Positions 34,057 to 43,943 of a stretch of 64,000 bases of DNA are shown piece by piece. The stretch comes from Halanaerobium polyolivorans (GTDB lineage: Bacteria > Bacillota > Halanaerobiia > Halanaerobiales > Halanaerobiaceae). Made by a program: the position numbers and the translations under genes. The notes beneath the pieces are model-generated. The model was not told where the DNA came from. It made no database searches and saw only the letters and a list, made by a program, of their open reading frames with translations. Each line of letters starts with the position of its first letter. The stretch's first letter is position 1. The stretch covers positions 1-64,000 of the forward strand of contig NZ_JAJFAT010000002.1 of NCBI RefSeq assembly GCF_020711195.1, given 5' to 3'.

Positions 34057-35556
34057 ATGTTTTCTCGAATAAAAGGTTTTTTTGTTAAAGATAAGCGTTC
34101 AATAAGGACTAGAATTATTAGTGTATTTATTATAATAATCATTATTTTAAATTTAGTTTTCTTTTTTTCTTTTCTCAGAAGAGAAAGAGAAATAGAGATT
34201 TATCAAGATAATGTAGATATAAATTTCAAATTAAATCAGTTATCACTAGAAATAACTGAAAACTCACGTTATTTTTCTCAATATTTTCAAAATAGAGATG
34301 AAGAAACTAGAGATATGTATTTTAATTCTCGCGAAAAAATTTCAAATTTAATGAAAGATGTTGAGATTAAAGTTGCCCAGGATCAGAAAAGCAGAACTTT
34401 TTATAGAAGTTTAAATAATATGATAAATTATCACGATGAACTGGTAAATCAGGTATTAGAGACTAATATTTTTGATTCCACTACTTATCAAACTTTGACT
34501 AGAATAGATACATTATATTCTTATATGAGCAGTCATTCTCAAAATTTAATTAATTCCTATTTAGAACATCACAGCAGAAGTTATATGGATTTATTAATCA
34601 GTACTCAGGAGAGAACTAAAACTATTTATCTGATTATTATTTTGATCAGTATAGCAGTCTTTATTTTTTCAGTTTTATTTACCAATAATATTTTAAAAGC
34701 TATAGAAAAACTATCTTCTACTGCTCGTTATCTTTCACTGGGCCACTGGAATATTGAAGATATAGAGGAAATAAGATATAGAGAGTTAAATATATTAGGC
34801 CAAACTTTTAATTTGATGAAAAATAATATCAAAAAGTATATAAATGAACTAAAAGAAAAAGCTGATTTAGAAAATAAGTTAAATAAACAAAAAATGAAAA
34901 ATATAGAAAAAGAAAGGCTTCTAAAAGAATCTCAATTATTAAATTTACAGATGCAGATGGATCCTCATTTTTTATTTAATACCTTGAATACGGTTTCTAG
35001 GACAGCAATGTTTGAAAATGCTGATAAAACCCAGAAACTGATAATTGCTATTTCAAAAATAATGCGTTACAATCTTGACCATACAGGTAAATTAGTAAGT
35101 TTAGAAAAAGAAATTGAAGTTTTAAAAGCATATCTAACAATCCAGCAAACTCGTTTTGAAGAGCAGATGGAATTTGATATTCAAATAGAAGCTGATATTT
35201 CAGATATTGAAATTCCTCCAATGATCTTACAACCTGTGGTTGAAAATGCAATTATTCATGGTTTATCAGATAAAGATTCAGATGGAAAAGTATTAATTAG
35301 AATTGAGAGAACAGCTAAAAATTTAAAATTAATAATTGAAGACAATGGAGCTGGAATTTCAAGAGCAGAATTAGAAAGAATTTTAAATGAGGAAATAAAT
35401 AACAATAATACATCTCAAAAGGATAGTCTTGGTTTGCTCAATGTAAAAAGACGGCTTAAGCTTCAATATGGAGAAGATTTGCTTTCAATAAAAACTGCAG
35501 TTAATGAAGGCACTAAAATAATTATAAATATTCCTTTAAGAAAAGGAGGTAATTAA
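34057..35556 (+). CDS. YesM-type membrane sensor histidine kinase
   Basis: Sensor partner of the downstream AraC-type regulator; the pair usually controls sugar or acid uptake genes. The 499-residue protein has a helix at about 18-40, an extracellular helical sensor (about 45-185), a second helix at about 188-210, a HAMP-like linker and coiled coil, then the YesM kinase core: phospho-acceptor in QMDPHFLFNTLN (about 303-315), N box in PVVENAIIHGL and the DNGAGIS G box. It overlaps the regulator by one base (TAATG). The ligand is unknown; the TRAP operon next door is the likely target. Confidence 0.93.
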   Translation: MFSRIKGFFVKDKRSIRTRIISVFIIIIIILNLVFFFSFLRREREIEIYQDNVDINFKLNQLSLEITENSRYFSQYFQNRDEETRDMYFNSREKISNLMKDVEIKVAQDQKSRTFYRSLNNMINYHDELVNQVLETNIFDSTTYQTLTRIDTLYSYMSSHSQNLINSYLEHHSRSYMDLLISTQERTKTIYLIIILISIAVFIFSVLFTNNILKAIEKLSSTARYLSLGHWNIEDIEEIRYRELNILGQTFNLMKNNIKKYINELKEKADLENKLNKQKMKNIEKERLLKESQLLNLQMQMDPHFLFNTLNTVSRTAMFENADKTQKLIIAISKIMRYNLDHTGKLVSLEKEIEVLKAYLTIQQTRFEEQMEFDIQIEADISDIEIPPMILQPVVENAIIHGLSDKDSDGKVLIRIERTAKNLKLIIEDNGAGISRAELERILNEEINNNNTSQKDSLGLLNVKRRLKLQYGEDLLSIKTAVNEGTKIIINIPLRKGGN

Positions 35557-37067
35557 TGTATAAAATATTAATAGCAGAAGATGAAAAAATAGAAAGAAAG
35601 GCCATTAAATTCTATTTAGATGTATTTTATTCTGATCAATTTAAAATTACGGCAGAGCTTGCAAATGGAAAGGAAGCAGTTGAGAAAGCTTTGGCAGAGG
35701 AAGTAGATTTAGTACTAATGGATATTAAAATGCCAAAATTAGATGGTTTAGAAGCAGCAAAACAAATCAAAGAAAAAAAGCCAGAAACTGAAATCATTAT
35801 CTTAACTGCTCACAGTGAATTTGATTATGCGAAAAAAGCAATTGAAATTGGAGTTAGAGATTATTTGGTAAAACCATATCTTGAAGATGATTTTTGTCAG
35901 GTTATAGATAAAAGTTTAGCGAAAATTAAAGAAAAAGAAAAAAATAAATTTAGGGAAGAAAAACTTATAAATAAAGTTAAAGAAACCATACCCTATTTAG
36001 AAAAAGAAATAATCTTAGAGGTTGTTTATAACACAAAATCTTCTTTAATTAATTTTGATAAGCATAAAAAATTATTGGATATAGAAGGAAAGGAATATCA
36101 ATTTCTACTTTTAAGTGCAAAGCCAAGAAAAAAATTATCTGACTCTTTTTTCATTAAAGCAAAAAAAATAATTAAGCAAAATTTTAGTGGGACTGTTTCT
36201 TATAATGGTTTAAATGATATAATTTTTTTAATAATTGCTGATAGCCTTGAATCTAATGAGAAACAATACAGATTAGACAGTATTATTAAAGAACTAAAAA
36301 AAATATATGATGATAGATATGATTCTAAATTGTTTCTTAAAAAAAGTAATGTGATTAAGGAAAGCAAAAATTTAAATAATATTTATAATGAAACGCGCTC
36401 ATCTCTTTTTAAAAGTGAACTTAAAATTGATAGCTATCCCTATCAAAGAGAAAAAAATATTTTTGCCAAAATTATTGACAAAGACCAAACTGCTGCTGAA
36501 AAAGAATTTGCAGAAGTCTATAATTATTTAATTGAAGAAGAAAATTGTGATGTCTCTAGGATAAGGTCTTATTTAAGGCGTTTTATTATTTTTTTAAACC
36601 GGAGAATAATGGAGTATTATAATAGGGAAGACCCGCTTTTTAATTTAGAGCAAACAGAAAATGATATTGCTGCAATTAATGATTTAGAAAATTTAAAGTT
36701 TTACTTTGAAAATTTGATAAATATGATAATCTTAAATATTAGTGAAACTCACAAGGAACAAAAAGTTGAGGTTATTGAAAAAGTAAAAAAATATATTCAA
36801 GAAAATTATAGTTCTGATATTACTCTAGATATGGTTGCTAAACATATAGCTTTTAGTAAATATTATTTAAGCAAATTATTTAAAGAGGTTGAAGGTATTA
36901 ATTATAAAGATTATTTGATCAAAGTTAGAATGGAAAAGGCCAAAGAATTATTAAAAAATGGAGAAAAGATAAAGGTTGTTTCTCAGGAAGTAGGTTATTC
37001 AAACCGCAATTATTTTAGCAGAGCCTTTAAAAAATATACCGGTATATCTCCCGGTAAATATAGTTAG
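35556..37067 (+). CDS. YesN-type response regulator with AraC DNA-binding domain
   Basis: Response regulator of 503 residues. The receiver (about 1-120) has acceptor D in VLMDIKMPKLDGLEA, with acidic pair EDE near the N terminus, T in ILTAHSE and K in LVKPY. The middle of about 280 residues is family-specific, and the C-terminal 100 residues are two AraC helix-turn-helices (ITLDMVAKHIAFSKYYLSKLFKEVEG and VSQEVGYSNRNYFSRAFKKYTGISPGKY). It is transcribed with the kinase and lies 149 bases upstream of dctP, which it probably activates. Confidence 0.93.
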   Translation: MYKILIAEDEKIERKAIKFYLDVFYSDQFKITAELANGKEAVEKALAEEVDLVLMDIKMPKLDGLEAAKQIKEKKPETEIIILTAHSEFDYAKKAIEIGVRDYLVKPYLEDDFCQVIDKSLAKIKEKEKNKFREEKLINKVKETIPYLEKEIILEVVYNTKSSLINFDKHKKLLDIEGKEYQFLLLSAKPRKKLSDSFFIKAKKIIKQNFSGTVSYNGLNDIIFLIIADSLESNEKQYRLDSIIKELKKIYDDRYDSKLFLKKSNVIKESKNLNNIYNETRSSLFKSELKIDSYPYQREKNIFAKIIDKDQTAAEKEFAEVYNYLIEEENCDVSRIRSYLRRFIIFLNRRIMEYYNREDPLFNLEQTENDIAAINDLENLKFYFENLINMIILNISETHKEQKVEVIEKVKKYIQENYSSDITLDMVAKHIAFSKYYLSKLFKEVEGINYKDYLIKVRMEKAKELLKNGEKIKVVSQEVGYSNRNYFSRAFKKYTGISPGKYS

Positions 37068-37216
37068 TCTATTTGAATAACTTTAATAACTAGCTAGAAT
37101 AGTTAATTTTCAGAAAATAAACAATGAAGTGAATAAAATAGCAAAATAATCTATAGTAATAATTTATTTACCCTGATATTATGTTGTTAGAGTAAATAAA
37201 TGAGGAGGAGAAATTA

Positions 37217-38197
37217 ATGAAAAAGATTTTTGCATTTGTTTTAGTTGCTGTTTTGGTATTCTCTTTTGGGGTGCAGGCACAAGAAATTACACTTCGTCTG
37301 GCTGATAATCAGCCTGAAGGATACCCAACAGTTGTTGGTGCTGAAGAATTTTCTCGTTTAGTTGAGGAAAGAACTGATGGTAGAATTAAGATTGAAGTTT
37401 ATCCGGGTGGAGTTTTAGGAGACGAAAGTTCTACTATAGAACAGGTTCAGTTTGGTGCAATTGATTTTGTAAGAACTTCAATTACTCCAATGGCTAACTT
37501 TGAACCTGCAATGGATGTATTATCACTTCCTTACTTATATCCTAGTGGTGATTTCATGTTTGAAGTTCTTCAAAGTGAAATCGGAGATGGAATTTTAGAA
37601 GGTTTAGAAGATGCAGGTATTGTTGGATTAACCTGGTATGATGCTGGTGCTCGTAGTTTTTATACTGCAGACACTAAAGTGGAAAGTGTTGAAGATTTAG
37701 AAGGTTTAAGAATTAGAGTTCAAGAAAGTAGTTTAATGATGGATATGGTTGAAGCATTAGGTGCATCACCTACTCCTGTTGCCTGGGGTGAGGTATACAG
37801 TGCTTTACAAACTGGAGTTGTAGATGCTGCAGAAAACAATTATCCTGGTTGGTATTACAACAGTCATCATGAAGTTGCTCCATACTTTGTAGAAGATGAA
37901 CATAACCGTATTCCTGAATTGATTATAATGAGCAAAATAACTTGGGATAGTTTAAGCCCTGAAGATCAAGAGATTATTAGAGAAGCTGCTATAGAATCTA
38001 CTGAAACACAGCGTGAAGCTTGGGCTGAAAGAACTGAAGAAGCAAAAGCTCTTGCAGTAGAAGAAGGAGCAGAAATTATTACTCTAACTGAAGAAGAACA
38101 AGCAGAGTTCCAAGAAGCAGTTATGGATATGTATCCTAAATATAGTGAAGGTTATGAAGATTTACTAGAAAGTATTCTTAACTTTGAAATGGAATAA
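37217..38197 (+). CDS. dctP: TRAP transporter solute-binding protein
   Basis: Periplasmic binding subunit of a TRAP transporter, 326 residues. It begins with a signal peptide (about 1-22, VQA cleavage), then the family order: TLRLADNQPEGYPT, EERTDGRIKIEVYPGG, GLTWYDAGARSFYT, GLRIRVQESSLMMDMVEALGASPTPVAWGEVYSALQTGVVDAAENN (the conserved carboxylate-binding Arg and the V-D-A-x-E-N block). Ligand likely an organic acid or sugar acid. ATG lies behind GAGGAGGAG. It is followed by a hairpin, then dctQ and dctM. Confidence 0.93.
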   Translation: MKKIFAFVLVAVLVFSFGVQAQEITLRLADNQPEGYPTVVGAEEFSRLVEERTDGRIKIEVYPGGVLGDESSTIEQVQFGAIDFVRTSITPMANFEPAMDVLSLPYLYPSGDFMFEVLQSEIGDGILEGLEDAGIVGLTWYDAGARSFYTADTKVESVEDLEGLRIRVQESSLMMDMVEALGASPTPVAWGEVYSALQTGVVDAAENNYPGWYYNSHHEVAPYFVEDEHNRIPELIIMSKITWDSLSPEDQEIIREAAIESTETQREAWAERTEEAKALAVEEGAEIITLTEEEQAEFQEAVMDMYPKYSEGYEDLLESILNFEME

Positions 38198-38225
38198 ATA
38201 CATTTGTAAAAAAGTATTTTAAATT

Positions 38226-38252
38226 AAGGTGGGGCTTATTAAGCTCCACCTT
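38226..38252 (+). promoter_or_regulatory. intra-operon hairpin between dctP and dctQ
   Basis: AAGGTGGGGCTT (38226-38237) pairs with AAGCTCCACCTT (38241-38252) with one G-U pair and loop ATT. There is no T-run. It may shield the dctP mRNA from 3' decay and lower dctQM expression. Confidence 0.65.
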
Positions 38253-38270
38253 TAATAAAGGGTGAAATTA

Positions 38271-38801
38271 ATGAAAGATAATAAAATTTTTAATTCAATA
38301 AAATCTGGTCTAGATCTTTCAGAAAAAATATTGAGTTATATAGCTATGATATTTTTGGTTGTTATGATAGTTATAGTTAGTGCTACAGTTTTTACCCGCT
38401 ATGTTTTTAATTTTACTTTAAGATGGAGTGATGAAGTAGCACTATTAATGATGATCTGGTTTGGTTTTCTTGGGATGGCTTTAGGAGTAAAAGAGTGTAT
38501 TCATTTGAGCATTGAATTTTTCATGAGCTTATTACCTAATAAATTACAGAAAATAGTTTATAGGATAGAAGATATATTAGTAGGACTTTTTGGTTGGTTT
38601 TTGTTAAGATATGGATGGCAGTTATATAATTCAACAAAGAGAACAAGATTGCCAGCTACTCAATGGTCAAGAGGACTCTTATTTATTGTATTACCAATTG
38701 CTGGCTTTTTGACAATAATTTATTCATTAGGAAAAATGTTTTCCATAATCGAACATGATAGTAGAATAGCTACAGTTGAAAAATGTGAGGGGGATGAATA
38801 G
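38271..38801 (+). CDS. dctQ: TRAP transporter small membrane subunit
   Basis: Four-helix DctQ-type subunit, 176 residues. Helices are at about 20-45, 55-75, 90-115 and 130-155. Family marks: ATVFTRYVFNFTLRWSDEVALLMMIWFGFLGMALGVKECIHLSIEFFMSLLP. The start is ATG 38271 behind AGGGTG; a GTG nine bases earlier overlaps the binding site. It overlaps dctM by one base. Confidence 0.92.
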   Translation: MKDNKIFNSIKSGLDLSEKILSYIAMIFLVVMIVIVSATVFTRYVFNFTLRWSDEVALLMMIWFGFLGMALGVKECIHLSIEFFMSLLPNKLQKIVYRIEDILVGLFGWFLLRYGWQLYNSTKRTRLPATQWSRGLLFIVLPIAGFLTIIYSLGKMFSIIEHDSRIATVEKCEGDE

Positions 38802-40093
38802 TGGATCCAGCTATTATAGTTTTATTAGGTTCATTTTTATTGATGTTATTTATTCGAATCCCCATTGCTTTTGCACTTGGTCTTTCAAGCATGTTTACAG
38901 CTTTTTATGTTGGTTTATCTCCAATGGTAGTTGTACAACAGATGGTAAGTGGAATTAATTCTTTTTCACTTATGGCTATCCCATTTTTCATTATTGCGGG
39001 AGAGATAATGGGTAAAGGTGGTATTTCTGATCGTTTAATTAAATTTTCTAATGTTATGATTGGATGGATGCGTGGTGGACTAGCAATGGTGAATATTTTG
39101 GCAAGTATGTTTTTTGGTGGTATTTCAGGTTCATCAGTAGCTGATGTTTCTTCAATTGGATCAATTATGATTCCAATGATGGAAAAAGCAGGTTATGATA
39201 AAGATTATTCTATTAATGTAACAATTACTTCATCTGTACAGGGAATTATTATTCCTCCCAGTCACAATATGATTATTTATTCACTTGCAGCAGGTGGGGG
39301 TATTTCAGTTGCAAGATTATTTTTAGCAGGTATAGTACCTGGTGTTTTACTTGGAGTAGCTTTGATGATCTTAAGTCATCACATTGCTGTTAAAAGAGAT
39401 TATCCAAGAGAAAAAACTGTTTCTCTAAAAGAGTCTTTAATTATCGTAAGAGATAGTATACTTGGTTTATTAACTGCAGTAATTATTATTGGTGGTGTTA
39501 CAACCGGCGTTTTTACAGCAACTGAGTCAGCTGCAATAGCTGCAGTATATGCATTTATTCTTACATTTTTTGTTTACAGAGATATTAAACTAATTAAGAT
39601 GATGGATATTCTAAAAAATTCACTAAGTACTATAGCAATGGTTGTAGCAATTATTGCAACATCCAGTTCTTTTGCCTGGATGATGTCCTATCTTCAGGTA
39701 CCAAGAATGATTACAAATACTTTATTGGGAATTTCTGAAAACCCAATAATTATCTTATTGTTGGTCAATTTAGTTTTACTGCTTTTAGGTATGATAATGG
39801 ATATGGCACCACTAATATTAATTGCAACTCCTATTTTATTACCAGTGGTAACTAGTGTTGGTATGAATCCAATTACCTTTGGGGTAGTTATGATGCTTAA
39901 TTTAGGGGTAGGATTATTAACTCCTCCTGTTGGTTCAACACTATTTGTAGGATGTTCGATTGGTGGGGCTCCAATAGAGGATATTGCCAAATCACTAATG
40001 CCCTTTTATTTTGTTTTAGTAATAATGGTTTTGCTTTTGACATTTGTGCCAGAGATTACCCTCTTTTTACCAAGACTATTAATGGGACTTTAA
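38801..40093 (+). CDS. dctM: TRAP transporter large membrane subunit
   Basis: DctM-type permease of 430 residues with about twelve helices. Typical stretches: IRIPIAFALGLSSM, SLMAIPFFIIAGEIMGKGGIS, MVNILASMFFGGISGSSVADVSSIGSIMIPMMEKAGYD and the C-terminal NLGVGLLTPPVGSTLFVGCSIGG. Start GTG 38801 overlaps the dctQ stop (TAGTG). It ends the operon, with a terminator at 40152. Confidence 0.95.
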   Translation: MDPAIIVLLGSFLLMLFIRIPIAFALGLSSMFTAFYVGLSPMVVVQQMVSGINSFSLMAIPFFIIAGEIMGKGGISDRLIKFSNVMIGWMRGGLAMVNILASMFFGGISGSSVADVSSIGSIMIPMMEKAGYDKDYSINVTITSSVQGIIIPPSHNMIIYSLAAGGGISVARLFLAGIVPGVLLGVALMILSHHIAVKRDYPREKTVSLKESLIIVRDSILGLLTAVIIIGGVTTGVFTATESAAIAAVYAFILTFFVYRDIKLIKMMDILKNSLSTIAMVVAIIATSSSFAWMMSYLQVPRMITNTLLGISENPIIILLLVNLVLLLLGMIMDMAPLILIATPILLPVVTSVGMNPITFGVVMMLNLGVGLLTPPVGSTLFVGCSIGGAPIEDIAKSLMPFYFVLVIMVLLLTFVPEITLFLPRLLMGL

Positions 40094-40151
40094 GTTTTAG
40101 TATTTGAATAAAATCTTCAAACAATTTCCTTATAAATTGATATAACAGACT

Positions 40152-40179
40152 AAAAAGCTCATCAAATGATGAGCTTTTT
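40152..40179 (+). terminator. terminator of the TRAP operon
   Basis: AAAAAGCTCATC (40152-40163), loop AAAT, GATGAGCTTTTT (40168-40179), a perfect 12-base stem ending in five T. Confidence 0.8.
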
Positions 40180-40414
40180 AGCTGTTTTCTGCGATTATTT
40201 TATCTATTAATCGATTTTTTGATACTTTCAGCAAATGGAATAAGAGATTTAAAGTTTATACATTTAACCTGCAGCATAAAATTATAAAAATAGCTGGAAA
40301 TAGGCTATGATAAGTGATAATATATTATATTAGTGAAGGAATTAATAAGCCCTAAATAATTAAAAATTTGTAATAATATTATATAATAATCAATTTAGAA
40401 AGGTAGGCATTTAT
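40180..40414. other. intergenic stretch before the ACT-domain gene
   Basis: Together with the terminator, about 320 bases lie between dctM and the ACT gene. I see AT-rich sequence with a possible -10 (TATAAT at about 40382) and nothing else that I can support. Confidence 0.4.
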
Positions 40415-40684
40415 ATGAGAGCAATAATTAGTGTGATTGGAGTAGATCAAATAGGTATAATTGCAGAAGTAAGTTCTCTACTGGCTGCAAACAAAGTTAA
40501 TATTCTTGATATTAATCAAACTGTTTTAGATGAGTATTTTACAATGACTATGCTGGTTGATTTAGAAAAATTAGAGATCCCATTAGAAGAATTAAAAGAT
40601 AAATTAAGTCAAAAAGGTGAAGAGATGGGGCTTTCTATTAAGCTGCAGCATGAAGATATTTTTCGTTCTATGCATAGAATTTAG
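40415..40684 (+). CDS. ACT-domain protein (UPF0237 family)
   Basis: An 89-residue single ACT domain: MRAIISVIGVDQIGIIAEVSSLLAANKVNILDINQTVL, the beta-alpha-beta opening of amino-acid-sensing domains. Function unknown; it is almost always next to the UPF0210 gene, as here (42 bases upstream). A shared regulatory unit is likely. Start ATG is behind AAAGG. Confidence 0.88.
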   Translation: MRAIISVIGVDQIGIIAEVSSLLAANKVNILDINQTVLDEYFTMTMLVDLEKLEIPLEELKDKLSQKGEEMGLSIKLQHEDIFRSMHRI

Positions 40685-40726
40685 CAGCATCGATGAATAT
40701 AATTTTTCTAAAAAGGAAGTGGATAA

Positions 40727-42085
40727 ATGATAAATAATTATGAAATAATGGAAACAATTAGGATGTTAGAAGAAGAGAAGCTTGATATTAGAACAATTAC
40801 TATGGGAATATCTTTAAGTGATTGTGCTGATAGTGATGGAGATAAAGCTAGAGAAAAGATCTATAATAAAATAGTTGATTATGCTGGGGAACTTGTTAGT
40901 GTAGCTGAAGCTATTGAATTAAAATATGATATACCGATAATTAATAAAAGGATTTCAGTTACTCCTATTTCACTTGTAGCTGCAGCTTCTGATGAGGATA
41001 ATTATTTAAAATTTGCTAAAACTTTAGATAAAGCTGCAAAAGAAGTTGGAGTTGATTTTATAGGGGGTTTTTCTGCTTTAGTACATAAAGGAATGACTAA
41101 GGCTGATAGAAAATTAATTGCTTCTATTCCGAAAGCATTAGCTCAAACCGAACGGGTCTGCTCATCAGTTAATATAGGTACTACAAAAGCAGGTTTGAAT
41201 ATGGATGCAGTTGCTTATATGGGTCTAATAGTCAAAGAAGCTGCTCAATTAACAGCTGATAATGGTGGGGTAGGAGCAAGTAAATTGGTTATTTTTGCTA
41301 ATGCTCCTGAAGATAATCCTTTTATGGCTGGAGCTTTTCATGGGGTAGGAGAAGGAGAATGTATGATTAATGTTGGGATTTCTGGCCCAGGTGCTGTTAA
41401 ATCTGCTTTAGCAAATGTTAAGGGAGAAAGCTTTGATGTAGTTGCTGATACTATTAAAAAAAGTGCATTTAAAATTACCAGAATGGGTCAACTTGTTGCC
41501 AATGAAGCCTCTGAAATGCTTGGAGTAACACCAGGAATAGTTGATTTATCTTTAGCTCCTACTCCAGCAGTTGGAGATAGTGTAGCTAGAATTTTAGAAG
41601 AAATGGGTTTAGAAAGTTGTGGTGTTCACGGCACAACAGCCGCTTTGGCTCTATTAAATGATGCAGTTAAAAAAGGTGGGGTTATGGCTTCTTCTCATGT
41701 GGGAGGCCTAAGTGGTGCTTTTATTCCAGTAAGTGAAGATGCAGGAATGATAGAAGCAGTAGAAAATGGTTCTCTCAATTTAGAAAAATTAGAAGCAATG
41801 ACTGCAGTTTGTTCAGTAGGACTTGATATGATTGCTGTCCCCGGCAAAACAAAGGCAGAAACTATTTCTGCTATAATTGCCGATGAAGCTGCAATTGGGA
41901 TGGTTAATAATAAAACTACTGCTGTTAGGATCATACCTGTACCAGGTAAAGATGTAGGTGATGAGGTAGTTTATGGAGGGTTATTTGGTCGGGCTCCCAT
42001 AATGAAAGTTAGCGAATATTCCAGCAGTGAATTTATTAAAAGAGGTGGCAGAATTCCTGCTCCACTGCACAGTCTTAAAAATTAA
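40727..42085 (+). CDS. UPF0210 / DUF711 family protein (PFL-like)
   Basis: A 452-residue protein of the UPF0210 family, related by fold to the pyruvate-formate-lyase/ribonucleotide reductase superfamily. Conserved sections are [44 protein letters not shown]-type [18 protein letters not shown] and the glycine-rich [23 protein letters not shown]. Its biochemical role is not established. The UPF0237-UPF0210 gene pair is conserved across Firmicutes and archaea. It ends at the terminator at 42104. Confidence 0.9.
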   Translation: MINNYEIMETIRMLEEEKLDIRTITMGISLSDCADSDGDKAREKIYNKIVDYAGELVSVAEAIELKYDIPIINKRISVTPISLVAAASDEDNYLKFAKTLDKAAKEVGVDFIGGFSALVHKGMTKADRKLIASIPKALAQTERVCSSVNIGTTKAGLNMDAVAYMGLIVKEAAQLTADNGGVGASKLVIFANAPEDNPFMAGAFHGVGEGECMINVGISGPGAVKSALANVKGESFDVVADTIKKSAFKITRMGQLVANEASEMLGVTPGIVDLSLAPTPAVGDSVARILEEMGLESCGVHGTTAALALLNDAVKKGGVMASSHVGGLSGAFIPVSEDAGMIEAVENGSLNLEKLEAMTAVCSVGLDMIAVPGKTKAETISAIIADEAAIGMVNNKTTAVRIIPVPGKDVGDEVVYGGLFGRAPIMKVSEYSSSEFIKRGGRIPAPLHSLKN

Positions 42086-42103
42086 TATTTTGAATAAAAA
42101 ATC

Positions 42104-42158
42104 AACTCCCTTATTTGATAAGAGCTCAGAAAAAGCTTTTATCTAAAGGGAGTTTTTT
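42104..42158. terminator. bidirectional terminator between DUF711 gene and lipase gene
   Basis: AACTCCCTT (42104-42112) pairs with AAGGGAGTT (42146-42154), with an inner GATAA...TTATC arm and T runs on the plus side and A-rich sequence on the other. It can serve both converging genes. Confidence 0.75.
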
Positions 42159-42180
42159 ATCTGAGAAAAGTAACTATTTG

Positions 42181-42996
42181 CTAAATTCTATTTTCAATCC
42201 AGTTAAGGATATCCATAATTACATCCTCTTTTTCTGGCGCATTTAGAATTTCGTGGTAAAGCTCATCATAAATTTTTAATTCTTTATCTTCAGAAGAGAT
42301 TAATTTATAAAGTTCTTCTGAGCAGTAAGAATCTACTATTTGATCATCACCACCATGTAAGATCAAAGCAGGATAGCTGTACTTGTTTAAATTACTTACC
42401 AGCCAGGGGATGCCTTCATCAAGCATAGTTTTCATTAATCTTAAGGTAGTATATTCTGATACATAAGGATCTTTTAAATAATCGTCGACAACATATTTAG
42501 ATCTAGAGATTAGATCTCCTAATTCATTGGGAAGTTTGAGTTCTGGATTATCTTCTAAACTCATTTTATCTATTTCAGCAAATGCATCAGTTTTGTTTGT
42601 CCATCCACCTGTTAAAATTTGACCATCTAGGCTATCAGGATATTTAATTCCATAACCTGCAGCAATAAAACCACCCATACTGTGCCCCAACATAAATATC
42701 GGTAAATTTGGGTTTTCACTGCTGGCTTTTTGGACTGCAGTATCAGCATCATCTAAATAAATATTAAAATCCTCTAAATAGGCCTGTTTACCATCAGAGC
42801 GTCCATGGCCTCTATTATCAAACCTATAAACAGAAAAACCTTCACCATTAAAGCGACCAGCCAGATAATCATATCTACCTTGATGCTCATCTAAGCCATG
42901 TACTATAACAATTACAGCTTTTGGATCATCAACTAAATCTCTACGAAAAAACATCTTTTTCCCGTCAAAAGTTTTCAGATATTCACTATTATGCAT
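42181..42996 (-). CDS. alpha/beta hydrolase, monoacylglycerol lipase/lysophospholipase type
   Basis: A 271-residue serine hydrolase of the Hydrolase_4 group. It shows VIVHGLDEHQGRYDYLAGRF (oxyanion region), YRFDNRGHGRSDG, the nucleophile elbow GHSMGG, Asp in GGDDQIVD and the catalytic His in ELYHEILNAPEK, so all triad members are there. No signal peptide. Likely a glycerolipid or ester hydrolase; the substrate is not readable. It is convergent with DUF711 and divergent from the first gntR. Confidence 0.88.
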   Translation of the reverse strand: MHNSEYLKTFDGKKMFFRRDLVDDPKAVIVIVHGLDEHQGRYDYLAGRFNGEGFSVYRFDNRGHGRSDGKQAYLEDFNIYLDDADTAVQKASSENPNLPIFMLGHSMGGFIAAGYGIKYPDSLDGQILTGGWTNKTDAFAEIDKMSLEDNPELKLPNELGDLISRSKYVVDDYLKDPYVSEYTTLRLMKTMLDEGIPWLVSNLNKYSYPALILHGGDDQIVDSYCSEELYKLISSEDKELKIYDELYHEILNAPEKEDVIMDILNWIENRI

Positions 42997-43149
42997 TTAA
43001 TTACTCCCCCTTTGAATTAAATTAACTCCTAATGGTATATTTATCTTTAAAGTTTAAAATTCCTTTATAAAAATTAATTAAATATTTTTGAGAGTTAATC
43101 TTCTATATGGTAATATATTATTATAGTAGTTAAGATTGGGGCTGATATA

Positions 43150-43833
43150 ATGAACCTATTAAAACATGAAGAATATAATAAGCTTAAGATGAAAGATTAT
43201 GTTTATAATGTTTTAAAGAAGAATATAATATATTTGAAATTAAAACCCGGAACTCGTTTAGTCAAAAAAGAAATTAAAAAAGAATTTGATGTTAGCAGAA
43301 CACCAATTAGAGAAGCATTTATTAAACTTAAAGAAGAAGCTCTAATTGATGTTTATCCACAAAGAGCAACTTATGTTTCATATATTGATCTTGATAATGT
43401 TGAAGAAGCAAAATTTATGCGTAATACTTTAGAAAAAGAAATTGTAAAACTAGCTGCTCAAAAGAGAACTGAGGAAGTAATTTTTGAACTTGAAACTAAC
43501 CTAAAGCTACAGCAGATAAGTTTTGAATCTGATAATCATCTCAAATTATTTGAATATGATAGCGAATTTCATAAAATTATTTTTAAATGTGCAAAGAAAA
43601 TGAAAATCTGGACCGCTATTGATCAAATTAGTACAGATTTAAAAAGGATGAGAATTTTAGCGCTTTCAACTGGTCTAAGCCGCAAAAAGATAATTGATGA
43701 TCACCAAAGAGTATTAGATACTATAAAAAAAGGTGATCCTAACTATGCCGAAGAAATGATGCAGTCACATCTTGCAAGAATTAAAATAGATCAGCAAAGA
43801 TTGGTTAATAAATATCCAGATTATTTTAAATAA
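43150..43833 (+). CDS. GntR-family regulator, FadR subfamily (copy 1)
   Basis: A 227-residue regulator: winged helix at about 10-75 (LKPGTRLVKKEIKKEFDVSRTPIREAFIKLKEEALI) and an FCD ligand domain with the metal-type residues D-x3-H (DSEFH), H in DDHQRV and H in QSHLARI. It is a close paralogue of the next gene; the DVYPQRxTYVSYIDLDNVEEAKFMR stretch is nearly identical. The FCD group often binds sugar acids, which fits the uxu/uxa genes downstream. No copy of the ACTAAYATGTTAGT operator precedes this gene. Confidence 0.9.
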   Translation: MNLLKHEEYNKLKMKDYVYNVLKKNIIYLKLKPGTRLVKKEIKKEFDVSRTPIREAFIKLKEEALIDVYPQRATYVSYIDLDNVEEAKFMRNTLEKEIVKLAAQKRTEEVIFELETNLKLQQISFESDNHLKLFEYDSEFHKIIFKCAKKMKIWTAIDQISTDLKRMRILALSTGLSRKKIIDDHQRVLDTIKKGDPNYAEEMMQSHLARIKIDQQRLVNKYPDYFK

Positions 43834-43867
43834 AATTGATTTTAATTGATTTAAATTTGTTAATTGT

Positions 43868-43896
43868 TTGACAATTTTGAACTAATATGTTAGTAT
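43868..43896 (+). promoter_or_regulatory. promoter of the second gntR
   Basis: TTGACA at 43868-43873 and TAGTAT at 43891-43896 with a 17-base spacer. The operator at 43881-43894 lies in the spacer and -10. Confidence 0.65.
43881..43894. promoter_or_regulatory. GntR operator candidate (autoregulation)
   Basis: ACTAATATGTTAGT, an inverted repeat with ACTAA/TTAGT arms, lies between the -35 and -10 of the second gntR. It matches the perfect palindrome upstream of the ABC sugar operon at all but one base. Confidence 0.6.
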
Positions 43897-43943
43897 ACAT
43901 TTAATGAATTTACTTTTAATCTGTTTGGGGAAAGGAGCAGCTG

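Noticed and set aside
38776-38958. 60-residue frame over the dctQ-dctM junction
   Set aside because: Different frame inside dctM; dctM codes throughout.
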